Shown: piece after piece, positions 10,287 through 20,859 of the stretch | Layout of the letters: every line of letters starts with the position of its first letter | How positions within the stretch are numbered: position 1 is the stretch's first letter | Origin: Bigelowiella natans CCMP2755 | Lineage: Eukaryota; Cercozoa; Chlorarachniophyceae | Reading direction: 5' to 3' | Assembly: GCA_000320545.1 (NCBI GenBank) | Contig: ADNK01003047.1 | Span: 1 to 21,489, forward strand | DNA: 21,489 bases | Notes under the pieces: generated by a model | What the model saw: only the letters and a program-made list of their open reading frames with translations | Database searches by the model: none | What the model was told of the DNA's origin: nothing | Program-made: the position numbers and the translations under genes

Positions 10287-11239
10287 ATTGGACTATAAAG
10301 TGTCTTTTTTCGCACTGCTAAATGCAACAACAAAAATATCAAAACAAGTTACCAAGATGAGTGAATAATCTGGTACGCTTTCGTATTTTTTTTGCCTTTT
10401 TGGTTGGGTCGTGACCTTTCTCAGAAGCCCACTGGAGTTATCTGTGTTGTGTTGTTTGATTGTGGAGAGGCGGGTTGCGATCTTCTTTCGTGACCGAACG
10501 ATTCTTCGTCGTCTTCGTCTTCTTCGTCCTCCTCTTCTTCTTGTTCTCCTTCTTCTATGCAGGGGATTTATTCAGAACGACATCCAAAAATAAAGAATAT
10601 TCAAAATAAATGCCATTCTATTTGTACCTATTTTTGTAACATATCTTGTCGTTGGCGCGCTTCGCCTTGCAGACATGCTACGCTGCTGTTCAATGCTGGC
10701 ATTTTCATGTGCATTTTGAAGAGCGACAACAATATTCCCATGTCTTTTTTAATAGTTTCTGTAACATTTTATTTGCAGTATTGTGGTGTGTTCACTCGTA
10801 ACTTAACATCATTACAACATCAAGTGTTTCAAGACATACGACAAGTTATTTTTATCAGCAAAAATACAAAATGGGAAAATATTCTTCGGACAGATCTGCA
10901 AGCGCACATGGACTACAGATCTGCTGCAACAACATCCCAACAACAACAAACTAGACTCTACGAAATAGACCCTTCATCAAACCCCGTTCCTATTTACAAA
11001 AAATATAGAACCAAACGGTTGTCGCACCATTGAAAAGGATGCAAACTGATGCGAATTCCACTATTGATCCTTCCTCACTCGGATTTACCAGCATACTCTA
11101 AAAAGGAGAGCAAGAGGAGGGAGGAGGGATAGGACAGACAGGGACGGTTAAGCGTCTCTGTGCAACCAATAAACCCCAAATCCGTATTTTCCCTTCTTCA
11201 CTCACTTCATCTTGCCACTTGACGAATCCAAGTTGAACG
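10287..11239. promoter_or_regulatory. Divergent spacer, GTPase / PH-domain gene
   Basis: About 950 bp between two start codons pointing apart. It contains AT-rich sequence, a TTC/GTC-rich stretch (about 10505-10556) and one unassigned open frame, listed separately. Promoters of both flanking genes must lie here; no box was identified. Confidence 0.45.
10557..11033 (+). CDS. Unassigned 158-codon open frame
   Basis: Open from ATG at 10557 to a stop at 11033. The N-terminal half is AT-rich and Cys/Ile/Phe-rich and not convincing. The C-terminal third (Gln run, then a basic tail ending KKYRTKRLSHH) looks more protein-like and follows an acceptor-like TTTATTTGCAG at about 10777. I recognise no family. 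It could be a small gene, an upstream exon, or chance. Confidence 0.2.
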   Translation: MQGIYSERHPKIKNIQNKCHSICTYFCNISCRWRASPCRHATLLFNAGIFMCILKSDNNIPMSFLIVSVTFYLQYCGVFTRNLTSLQHQVFQDIRQVIFISKNTKWENILRTDLQAHMDYRSAATTSQQQQTRLYEIDPSSNPVPIYKKYRTKRLSHH

Positions 11240-13044
11240 ATGGTTACTAAACAAGGTCAAAACCAGAACAACATAAAAAGGAGTCGAAACTAATTGCTTC
11301 AGCAATTGATTGCCCATGTGAGGAGATGAAATTCCACAAAATAACAGTCTAATATTGATTTCACACTAAGGGGAGGTTCTATACAAGGAACCAGAAGGTA
11401 TACTTTTCCAAGGGTACTTGCAAAAGCAGGGGGCAATAAACAAAGCGTTCAAAACGCGGTACTTCAGACTAGTCGAGCGCCCTTGCCAGGTCTTTTATCC
11501 GTGTAATTTGTACCCCCAAGCATTCCAAAGCAAAGCTTAATCCTGTCGCCCTCATCAAAATTGATTCTGGTTCTTCTCCCCCTCCATCATCTTCAGGTTT
11601 GGTATTACAAGAATGAGTCCTCTAGAACACCACGGGGTGGCATTAAATTGTGTAACAGCGGTGTGGAGATAACGACCAGTATCCCTTGCATGGTATGTAC
11701 GTGTTATCAAAACTTAAAACTTGTTTTTGTATTAGATGCACGTGCTTCTGAGCAGCATTCTGTTCTATTGTTTTTAAGATTCATGTGAAGACAGGCTCAA
11801 GAACCTACACACTGCAAGCGGTTATTATTTTACGCAATCACAAGCACACACAAACATACACGTATATATCATATCATAGTTAGTTGATATATATAATTTT
11901 TATCTATGATGAGTTCATAGCGATGCACTTTTATCAATTGATGGATGATTCATGTGCATGTTTAGTATATGCAAACGATTTGTACAGTGTTAACGAGCAG
12001 CATTACTAACACAACAACTTGTTTCAGAAATCAGAAGTTGAGGCTGCTGAATGGACGAAAGTGATGGGAGGTTACAAGATACTCATGTTAACTATGGCTT
12101 TTCGTCATCGTTGTCGTTGTCGTATTTTGTGTGTCAGCAATCGTCATCGTGTGCGGAGTTGGTTTGATATGACTCAGTTTATTCTTAGAATCTCGTAAAC
12201 TAGCATGGAAAGTAGTCGGACATCCATTGATACTTACGAACACACTTGCATACATACAAGAACGCATAAATTTGGTTATTCTGCAGATGCTATTAATGAA
12301 GAAAAGAAGCGACGGAGAAAGTAAGATGAGTGCTTGTGCCGTCTTTGTAATGCTATAGACAATGCCATTATCATTTTAATCTGCTGCTGTTTTTGAATGC
12401 AAGTAAAGTCGTCGTTCGCTGCCCACTTCATAGTGACAAATGTTTTTCTTACGCTGAACAAAACACAGGAAAGTGGAGAGAACGTGGCAGAAAATGAAGA
12501 AGGAGAAAGGCACAGAAGACGATGGGGACAGGGGAAAGATGTCCGGTAGTTTGAAGAAAGATAAAATTAATCAGCCAGATTTTCGCGGAAGAAACGATGA
12601 AAAGACGGGTTCTAGTAATGATAATAACCCTCCGCTGACTCATAGAGTGGCACCGACCGGAAGAAAAGGTTGTAGACAAGTACCGTATCCTCTGCTTTTT
12701 AAGGGGGGGGTTTGATCGACATCTCAACATGTCTTTGAACTAGAAATTTGATGTGAAGATCTTCACCAAAAGATGATAATAGAACCACTTTCTCGCTATC
12801 GTTCTTTCCACAGTGGTGCTTCCTCCTCCTCTTAACATTCAAAAAATGCCTGGTACTTACTTACGCGATTTTAGACGTTCAAGCTGAAGGTAGTAACGAT
12901 CAGCAGCATCAGGAGGAGGAGGAGGAGAAACAAAACTTACAGCAGCAGCTGCAGCAGCAACAACAGCAGCAGCATCTTCACAATCCATCTACACTGAAAC
13001 CGAAAACGATAGATACGGCTACTCCTACTACCACCTCACCCTGA
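11240..13044 (+). CDS. PH-domain protein with Gln-rich C-terminus
   Basis: Pleckstrin-homology domains bind phosphoinositides or proteins at membranes. Exons: 11240-11255, 11371-11489, 11597-11692, 11779-11820, 12028-12070, 12287-12320, 12469-12668, 12814-12852, 12884-13044; phases agree, 249 residues. The PH domain spans residues 16-105: FQGYLQKQGAINKAFKTRYF, then VWYYKNESSRTPRGGIKL, then SRTYTLQAKSEVEAAEW with the invariant Trp at 100. The Lys/Arg pattern in the first strand pair (K24, K30, K33, R35) fits phosphoinositide binding. Residues after about 107 are basic and disordered (NEEKKRRRK), ending with an acidic run and a Gln-rich stretch. ACTAAC at 12005 is a good branch point before exon 5. 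A perfect donor GTAAGT at 13071 lies after the stop; an alternative acceptor would read the last exon in another frame (Ala-rich). The partner is unknown. Confidence 0.85.
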
Positions 13045-13454
13045 TCTACAACATCATGATGCATCTGGTAAGTGATAATAGCAATGCGGGAAAAAGAAAA
13101 TCCTAGATTTATTCAGTAGTTTGTGATTCCTCATCATACCATTTAAGCTTCTCTGAGTTCAGTTAATCTTCTTGATTCTGTCCTATGTTGCATGCTCCAA
13201 CGCGAGTTGTTGGATAGGGGACTAAGTAAGCGCATTTATCGATTTTCTAAGTCTTTTTCTACTCGTTATTGCTCTCACATAGGAGCCACTTGTGTGCGAA
13301 CATCATTCAAGGAGGATTCTCTGCGTAAAACTTAGATGCCTCATCACTCCCCATTCAATACTAGAAAGGTTGCGCCCCGCCCTGTAAACTTGCTTGTGTT
13401 GTGTAATAGGAAACATATTACATGCGAGCTCATATGCTGTGAGATGATAAGAAG

Positions 13455-13500
<46 letters not shown>

Positions 13501-13987
13501 ATATGATATGCTTCGCTTGCGCTTGCTTTCACTGTGTGGTCTAAGCGCTGCCATTTATGGCGTGGCGCGATGTGTGCACGTTTAGACGTGCAGATGGCGG
13601 CTACGGCAAGCTTTAGGTATCATCATGCATCTCTAGATATCTGGACATGCTAGCATGGCCCGTACCTAGGTACATGCATGCACGCAGTCTATTGTAGCTG
13701 GCAAGTGACTCGCGATGCGTGACGACCACATGTTGCACGTCTATATAGCTAGCATAGACGACGCATGTGTCGTGCACCATGCTAGCATGCTGCACATGCT
13801 AACATGGCTATGGCTAGCTAGCTAGCTAGGAGGCTGTGTAGTGCATCCTCATCGCATGGCTAGATATCTAGATATAGAGATGAAACAGCGCATGCTGGCA
13901 TCCAGCGCTTGCAAAAGCTAGAGAGCGATGAGCAACATGATCGAGACGCTGCTCTAGTGCTGTTTGCAAAGCTGCTCCGCATCCTTT
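13045..13987. other. Spacer downstream of the PH-domain gene
   Basis: Contains the 3' UTR of the PH gene, a (TA)n run at 13459-13498 and palindrome island B. Frames within it are short and, in the island, made of repeated palindromic words; I see no supported gene. Confidence 0.6.
13560..13960. repeat. Palindrome-rich island B
   Basis: GCTAGC at 13649, 13748, 13781, 13813, 13817 and 13821, plus very frequent CATG, TGCA, ATGCAT, GATATC and CCTAGG. Inverted repeats: arms 13738-13744 / 13754-13760 (7 bp, 9-nt loop) and 13763-13769 / 13793-13799 (7 bp). As with island A, it adjoins a (TA)n run (13459-13498), lies outside genes and has no coding signal. CGTACG, common in island A, is absent here. 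Confidence 0.75.
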
Positions 13988-14819
13988 TCATTTCTCAATG
14001 AGTGTCGCACATGATCGATAGTTGTGCACAGGTATGTCTAGATGTGTATATATATATGCACATATTATTGATTATTAGTTGGACATAGATGAGGAAACAT
14101 GCAATAGCGAATCCAAAATCGAACAAATTATCATCATCATCATCATCATCATCGTTTTGTACAATCTCTTGTGGAATAGACATGATGCAATCGATTCAAG
14201 ATGCGCGTTCTTCAAGTCCGCCTTTTATTTGACTAGCAAGTTTTGTGCCTTTTAACTCTATTCTTCTTCTTCAGGAAATACTCTCCTGGTGGAATGTTCG
14301 TAAACACTCCACCGTTTTCGTTCCTTCTCTTTGTCCCACCAACGCCATCCTCATTCAGGTCAGGGCTAAACAAACAAGAACCAACATTATCTCAGCATAC
14401 GAAACCGTAGCAGTAGTAGTATTAGTAGTAGTAGTATTATTATCTTGTTGCGTAGTTGTAGCAGTAACACTTAGAGATCAGACATACCGAACGAAGTTTG
14501 CGAGTCCATCGTCCCTCCTAGTCACTGCCATCAGCCAATTGTGACTGCTGTGGAGAAGATCGTCTACCCCATCATGGCTTCTAATCCAGCGATAACCGTT
14601 AGCGATGAGATATATGAATAATGGCAAAGATAAAAACAATCTTTCTGAATACTATAATCCTACAATGCGAGAGTTACAACATACGCTCTACAGGACCCAA
14701 ATCCTTCTATCAATCAATGCCGTAAAGTGTCAGATTTCTGCCATGCTTCTACAAAAAACTAGAGAATGTATACTCTCAAGAAAGAAGCAGCCTTCCCCAC
14801 AGCGGAGCACCAGCATCAT
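13988..14819 (-). CDS. Candidate small gene, minus-strand model
   Basis: Exons 14774-14819, 14488-14644, 14257-14365, 14099-14165 and 13988-14037 connect in phase to give 142 residues. Support: a strong donor (CG/GTATGT at 14487) and a strong acceptor (TTGTTTGTTTAG at 14366), and protein-like segments such as ANGYRWIRSHDGVDDLL and GGVFTNIPPGEYFL, then an Asp run from (ATC)n. Against: only 54 bp separate its start from the stop of the upstream co-directional gene, and a plus-strand model fits the same DNA. An alternative 3' end in another frame ends HSLRNEKDAEQLCKQH. No family recognised. Confidence 0.35.
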
Positions 14820-14826
14820 TTCATAG
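14089..14826 (+). CDS. Candidate small gene, plus-strand model
   Basis: Exons 14089-14215 (or to 14206), 14275-14299, 14475-14503 and 14603-14826 connect in phase to give about 134 residues. Support: a 73-codon last exon with a helical, basic look (MRELQHTLYRTQILLSINAV), a strong acceptor CTTCTTCTTCAG at 14274, and a natural tail-to-tail layout with the gene ending at 14874. Against: two exons are under 30 nt and several donors are weak. It overlaps the minus-strand model; at most one is likely to be right. No family recognised. Confidence 0.33.
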
Positions 14827-14873
14827 CCAATACATACAAATTCTTCTTCTGAGAATTGCTACTGTTACTATTA

Positions 14874-14930
14874 TTACTTTTCCTTCTTGACAACGGCCTT
14901 CTTCTGATCATGATCAACTGCTGGTGTCGC

Positions 14931-14961
<31 letters not shown>

Positions 14962-15899
14962 TTGGTAGTAGCATCGTTCCTGGCGTTTATGCCAGTGTTC
15001 TTTGTTCTCGTCCTGGTTTTTGAGCGAATCGGTTTCTCCCTTGGCGTTGGAGGGAGCTTGTGATTGCCATAGATACGCATGTAGGGTTTCGAGCCAATTC
15101 CAACCCGCTTAAGATCAAACTTTAGCACTTTAAACTCGCCCTTGGTCTTTTGCTTATATCTGATGATAACAATAATAATTAATAATGATGATAACAATAC
15201 ACAGAAGAAGAAGAAAAAGAAGAAGAGAAGCAAAGGAAGTAAGGCGAGAGGCAGGTATATGTAGCAGTGATTTTGTAGAGCATTGCAACCAAAACAACGC
15301 ACAAACACCTCCTACAGCATCCATCCACAGCATTCCGACTACTGTCACTACTACTACTACTACTCCTCCTCCTACTCTTCTATGCATAAGACTTACGGTT
15401 TGCAGTGAAAGTTGTGCTTTGTCATCTTGCTCCGTGACTTGTGGCCACAAGAAGAAGAGGAGGAGGAAGAAGCACAATTCTCATGCAAAGGACATGCGAT
15501 CCGATTGCGTCTGAAAGCTGGTTATTGCAGAGTAACATAAATTGTATAAATCAGTGCTGCCTAATCAGTTTTTTCAATGATTCTGCTACTACTACCACTA
15601 CTACTACTACTACTGCTACTACTACTACTAAAACATATACTACTGCACAAAAATGGATAGATGCATGCCAACAAGAAAGGACCTCGGTAGCCATCATAAT
15701 GTAATAATCACAGCAACCCACAACACCTCTGAACATTATAGTAATAATATCTCCTGTAACAACTACTACTTACAGCAGCAGCACATTCCAGGAAAGGGCA
15801 TGTATTCGTCCTCCCACAGAATACAAGCAGGGCAGTACCTACAATGTTATGTGGTGGTGGTGGTGGTGGTGGTGGTGACAAGGGCCAGCAATAATACTA

Positions 15900-15936
<37 letters not shown>

Positions 15937-17724
15937 CACTACTGCTGCTGCTGCTGCTACACTACCATGATAAGAACATCGTATCGTATTGATTCATAGT
16001 GTCATGTAACAGATTTATGGTTGGTAGCGACCATTCTGGGGAGTGTACATCGCCAAAGATGTTCTTCACATCTAGGCCTCTTGCTGCGAAGTAACTGATC
16101 ACAACCAAATAGTAACAGTAGTAGTAGTAGTAGTAGTAGCAGTAGTAGTAGTACACAAATCATCGTAATATACTAATAATGATTGGAGAAAAGGACAAAA
16201 ATACTTCGGTGATGACGAAGGAGGAAGGAAATAATACTACTATTACTGAAATCATCGATGATAGATATGTTAGGGCATGCTCTGTTGTCTTATTACTTCT
16301 CCTGATGCTCGTAACATAGCTTGCACATGTACTTAACCCGTTGGCCTTGAAGGGAACAATACTTTGAACAAAAAACACAGAAGGAAGTAGAACGGGGGGG
16401 GGGGGTTGGAAGGAATGTTTACCGATTATTGGTTTGTTGTGGTACTGCTAAAATGAGATGCAATATTGAAGAAGGTGAAGAGGATAAATTTGATCGATGA
16501 TGCTAATGATTCTTGGGGATTGTGAGAAGGCGGAAAAGAGCAAATGGCGTGATTCGATGGTGTCAATCACGACCATATTGCTGCATCTTTGCTCCTTTCC
16601 TACCACTATCACTTGTACTAATAGCCCACTTACTTGATTTTGACAAGTATATCGTTCCTTCAAAGGCCTGCAACGTCCGCAGAAATGACAGTTTTGCTGT
16701 TGTAGCATTTAATACAAATGGAAAATAGTATTATTATTATTATCATTGCAAGGTAGTAGTAAACTGTGCCGTTGATCGTGATGATGATGATGATGATCAT
16801 CATTATCATCATCAATTGTTTCCCAACAGATTGTAAAGGGCGATGATTTGGTTGTGGTTTTGTAGATATTGATTCACTTCGTAACTGTAGAAGTAAGATA
16901 GTAGTACTGCGATGAATCATCGCTAAGCACATCACCTTTGCCCAGTCGCTTGAGTTGTTCTCGTGAAGCTTTTGCACCACAGAATTGAATTTATGCATGC
17001 TACTTTGTCTTCTTGTGAGGCGTCTAGTCGTCATTCGTCGTTGTTGTTGTTGTTGTTGCTGCTGCTGCATATTTGCTGCTGCTGTAAAAGTATTGCTACT
17101 ACGATTACTACTGGTGCTGCTACTTGTTAAATTGGAAGGAGCAGCAGCAGCGACGTATCGAGTTTGATATTCACGTGCTTCTTTCTCCAATGATGGAATT
17201 GCTACTTGAGGCGCAATTTCGGGAGGTGCTCTGTATCATGTGAAATAATAATGACAAAATGATAATAATGATGATGATGATGACGTCCTCCTATTGCTAG
17301 TTAAATACTGCTAGTACCACTGCTGCTGCTGCTATTACTACGATTCCTCTCCTCCTCCCCCCCCTCCTCACCATGAGCATCATGCTAATATGCTCTTCCT
17401 ATATCCATCATCTACTCACGGAATACAGATAGCTTCTTGCTTGCGTCTAAGCAGCCTCTTTGAAGCTAATGTATATTGTTGCTAATGATGAGTTTCATGA
17501 TGATGATGATGGTGGTGGTGGTGGTGATGATGATGATGATCAAGTACCATTGGTGGGCGATGTAATCCCAGAAAAGCTTCCTGTAACAATAGAGTAGGAA
17601 GAAGGCCAAGAACAACAACAAGAAAGAAGACCAGAAAGGTGCTGATTGGTCAAATTATGCAGCAGTTTTTATAGAGTAGTAACAGATGCAGTGATTGACA
17701 TTTACTATGTAATTATTATTATAT

Positions 17725-17758
<34 letters not shown>

Positions 17759-18840
17759 TTACTGCTGTTATCGATGCGGTATTTAATAAAAATGCAATAC
17801 TATGCAATACTACTACGTTGTATATACACTCGTTCCAAGTATATTGTGTGAAATTGGAGGTTTCATATGAGATCTTATCAAGAAGCTACTACTACACTAA
17901 TACTCACCGTTTGATGCGAAGAGTTGGCTGAAAGAATCCATACTTGGTAACGTTAGTTCTTTGTGGTCTAATTTGAAGCTGAATTGGAGGGAAGTATACG
18001 GGGGGAGAAAGGAAGTAATAAAACTCGATGATTTCTTTGGGTGAAAATTAGCAATAATCCTGCAAGTGGTTAGGTTATCGCGGTGATCTCGCTCGTGTCC
18101 CGACACAGCAAATTCACAAATGATACCTGTCAAGTAAAACATCCGTTCCGTTGGAAATTCCTTGAAGGAGGCTGTCGATTGAAGTACGCCTAGAAGAAGA
18201 AATAATTCATTGTAAAGCGTGACGATGATGATAGCATAGCATGCATTCATCGTTATCCACCACGAAGAATGTAGCATTAGTAGCTTTTATACGACAGTAT
18301 TTAAGATTGTTGAACGAGTTGCTTAGGGTGTCTTTATTATTATGTCTTTATTATTATGTTTCTCCTCCTCCTCCTCCTCCTCCTCCTCCTTCTCCCACCT
18401 TTTCTTCATTGCTGCTAAGCTCCTCGGGTTCTAAGGAACATCATCCGAGGAGTCACATCAATCGTTTACGAACAAAGGAAGGGAACATGCTGATGGCTCG
18501 ATGGACAATAGAATCATGGTAACTACTAACGTTCATACCAAAGGCTGTAGTGGAGGGAGGAAGTCATCGCGATTCTGGATGGTTTCAAGGATAGAAGGGT
18601 GTGAAAGTCTTGCATCTCTGTGAGTGCATGCTATGGAATATATACCTCTATTTCGTCAAAGCCCATCATCGTTTGTGAAGCAATGAGATCCCCACCATCG
18701 CTATCCTGAGAAGGCTGCATATTTGTCCTTCTTCTTCTCCTTCTTCCTCGCTTACAGGGGAGGGGTGGTGGAGGCCCGGGAGGAGAAAGTAAGCTTTTGA
18801 GAGGTTTATCGGGATAAAATAAACTCCTCAAAATCATCAT
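14874..18840 (-). CDS. CDCA7-like protein with zf-4CXXC_R1 zinc-binding domain
   Basis: The zf-4CXXC_R1 domain is the C-terminal Cys-rich domain of CDCA7-type chromatin factors, which recruit the remodeller HELLS in other eukaryotes. Exons, minus strand: 18646-18840, 18539-18574, 18399-18430, 18127-18189, 17908-17978, 17548-17580, 17420-17465, 16936-17230, 16634-16696, 16297-16361, 16011-16094, 15774-15838, 15397-15517, 14874-15159; every phase agrees, 484 residues. The cysteine order matches the family: CHFC (260-263), TCQNQYC (274-280), YMCKLCY (289-295), a Trp (SPEWS), YCPAC (329-333), CCCSFRR (347-353), then a basic segment with VGIGSKPYM. Variants: an extra Cys after CHFC, Cys for Asn and Arg for Cys in the usual CNCSFC. 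N-terminal: Pro-rich and Arg-rich stretches, KKRRTS, Ser/Thr-rich linker, nine Gln (214-222). C-terminus basic, Thr-run. Start uncertain; exon 5 may begin at 18059. Confidence 0.75.
14928..14960. repeat. (AGT)n repeat translated as poly-Thr
   Basis: In the last exon of the CDCA7-like gene the minus strand reads (ACT)n, giving a run of about ten Thr. One of the few trinucleotide repeats here that falls inside a modelled exon. Confidence 0.8.
15580..15960. repeat. (CTA)n and (GTG)n tracts in CDCA7-like introns
   Basis: CTA runs at about 15586-15629 and 15897-15945 and a GTG run at about 15852-15878, all in the introns on either side of the exon at 15774-15838. Confidence 0.9.
16116..16153. repeat. 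(AGT)n microsatellite
   Basis: In the intron 16095-16296 of the CDCA7-like gene, close to the acceptor of exon 16011-16094. Confidence 0.92.
17493..17541. repeat. (ATG)n / (GTG)n tract, would be poly-His if unspliced
   Basis: On the minus strand it reads (CAT)(CAC) repeats. It begins just after the GTACTT donor at 17547 and is intronic in the phase-consistent model, so the tempting poly-His protein is probably not made. Confidence 0.85.
17725..17752. repeat. (TAC)n microsatellite
   Basis: In the intron 17581-17907 of the CDCA7-like gene. Confidence 0.92.
18362..18390. repeat. (TCC)n microsatellite
   Basis: Lies right after the donor at 18398 of the CDCA7-like gene, purine-rich in gene sense. 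Confidence 0.92.
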
Positions 18841-19153
18841 AAATCCCCTTCATCTATGACCTGCGACACACTTACAATTTAGGCAAGAATATGTAGATGT
18901 TTTATGTACGAGCCTTGGATCCGTTGCACACAACACAAACAACACAACAGAACCGTCTCCCCGATCCACGGAGGGCTATCGGGATGCCCCCCGACCTAGC
19001 ACTACACCGCAACCAGTAGAAAGAAGACAGAAGAAGAACAAGAAGAAGAAGGAGAGGAGAAGAGAGTTCAAACACGAGTCTTCGAATTGGGAAGCCATCA
19101 ATTTACATCATGTTTTCTCTGACACCAATTGTTACAGGTGCTGGCGGATAAGA
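18841..19153. promoter_or_regulatory. Divergent promoter interval, CDCA7-like / secreted protein
   Basis: About 313 bp between two start codons pointing apart. It contains a CA/AAC-rich stretch (about 18928-18952) and an AAG-rich stretch (about 19018-19065). No core promoter box is certain. Confidence 0.45.
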
Positions 19154-19486
19154 ATGGGGGAGAGATGTGTCGCTGCGTTGACTCTAGTCTTCCTGCTAGC
19201 CTTTAGTGCCATCCAAAGCAAAACCAATAAGACGAGGGCATCAATGCCATTCTTGAAGATGAATGCGAAGGAGGGGCAGGGAGATGTAGACTACTACTAC
19301 AAGGTGTGCTAGTAAATCAACAACAATAACAACAGTAACAACAGCAGCGAAAGTCGATATCATTTACTCATTTTCACGATGAGATCAATAGACATGTAAG
19401 AAGTGCTTGCATCAGACCTCAAATGCACTTAAATGTATACATGTATATGTACAGGCATCAACACACGAGCACACATAAATATTAAA

Positions 19487-19525
<39 letters not shown>

Positions 19526-20547
19526 GCGTATTTTATGTGTAATTTCCACCATCATTACCTATCGTTGTTGACCCATCATCCTCTCATAATATCTTGTCAG
19601 GCTGTAGTAGAATCACGTCACCGACCCTCAACTTACACCGGCTCGAGGCGTTTACCCCCCCCTTCTTTCAGCACCCATGTTCGAAAAGCTGTCAACAACG
19701 GTAGTACACGCACATACTTCATGAGAAACTAATATTATTCATGAAAATTTACATTTCGTATCGTTACTATATAGCATCATTATCATACTACATCCAAAAA
19801 ATACGAGTTTTCTCTGTCTTCTCCAACGTATACAGATTTCCTTGTTAAGCAGCAAGGATTTGATCATTGGTGTAGAAGCGGTGGCAGCAGCAAGTTGATG
19901 AAGAATAAGTGTATGGGGGGGGGCGGGGGAAAGAACAAGGGGGAAGAAGAAGGAGAAAAGGAAGATGGGCAACCCTTCAAACATGATGGCGTTTCTAAAA
20001 CCCCAACAACATCAACCGTATCTACTGCTAGAAGTAGTAAAGGATCGGGAAAGAAGGCGCAAGCTACTCACAAGCTGCAGCCGTGTAAATATTAATAATA
20101 TTCACTATCACCTGCTCCCATCCCATTTATATGTACATATACAAATGATTATTCTGCAGATCATAGTGCGACGTGCATATTTCCTTCTTCGTGTGCTTGG
20201 CTCTATTCTTTTTGGTCTTTGCCATGTCATTATTATCATCACCATCATCATCAAAGTGCTGCCTAATACCTTTGCCTGCTTTCGACGCGAAAAGGTGACT
20301 ATCAAGACGAGGAGGCAAGATTCTCTTCACAAGATTCTGATGTTGATTCATCAGAAGAAAGATTCAAGGCGGATTATGGGGAAAGAGTTACTGATGACGG
20401 CGTTCTGATGTACTACTAGTAAAGTAGCAGCAGCATACAATATCTCACCTCGTATTATTATTCTAGGACGACCAGCTTGTTTGTTTGAAGAATAATCAGA
20501 AAATATCATCATCAACAAGAACAACAACATCTCATTTGTGGTTATAG
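19154..20547 (+). CDS. Secreted low-complexity protein of unknown function
   Basis: Exons 19154-19303, 19601-19700, 19836-20084, 20295-20401 and 20467-20547 join in phase to give 228 residues. Residues 1-20 form a clear signal peptide (CVAALTLVFLLAFSAIQS), so it should enter the ER. NKT and NGS-like sites allow glycosylation only for the first (about residues 24-26) after splicing. Then follow a basic Ser/Thr/Pro-rich part (RRLPPPSFSTHVRK), a Gly/Lys/Glu low-complexity part, a Lys-rich part (SSKGSGKKAQATHK) and an acidic Ser-rich part (RFSSQDSDVDSSEERF). Acceptors at 19600 and 19835 are strong; the donor at 20402 (GTTCTG) is weak, so the 3' end is uncertain and the protein could instead stop at 19732 or 20095. 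No family recognised; the alternation of basic and acidic blocks suggests a matrix or wall protein, which is only a guess. Confidence 0.55.
19491..19521. repeat. (TA)n microsatellite
   Basis: In intron 1 (19304-19600) of the secreted-protein gene. Confidence 0.93.
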
Positions 20548-20682
20548 AATAACTACTCCTCCTCCTCCTCCTCCTCCTCCTCCTCCTCGTAGTGCTACAT
20601 GTTGTTAATAATATCACAATATGTTATTAAGGTTAGATAATGTTACGCTTGATAATATCGTCTTTCGGCTGCAAAGGAAGGT

Positions 20683-20683
<1 letters not shown>

Positions 20684-20714
<31 letters not shown>

Positions 20715-20816
20715 CAAAGGAGGAGGATGGATGGATGGAGGAGGAGGAGGAGAAGGGACGTAATATCATCTCCTAATTCCATGTTATACATATTATGTAT
20801 AAATATATATTTATAT

Positions 20817-20859
<43 letters not shown>

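Noticed and set aside
17493-17541. Poly-His tract
   Set aside because: Begins directly after a phase-consistent donor at 17547; the in-phase splice to 17465 removes it and keeps the downstream frame.
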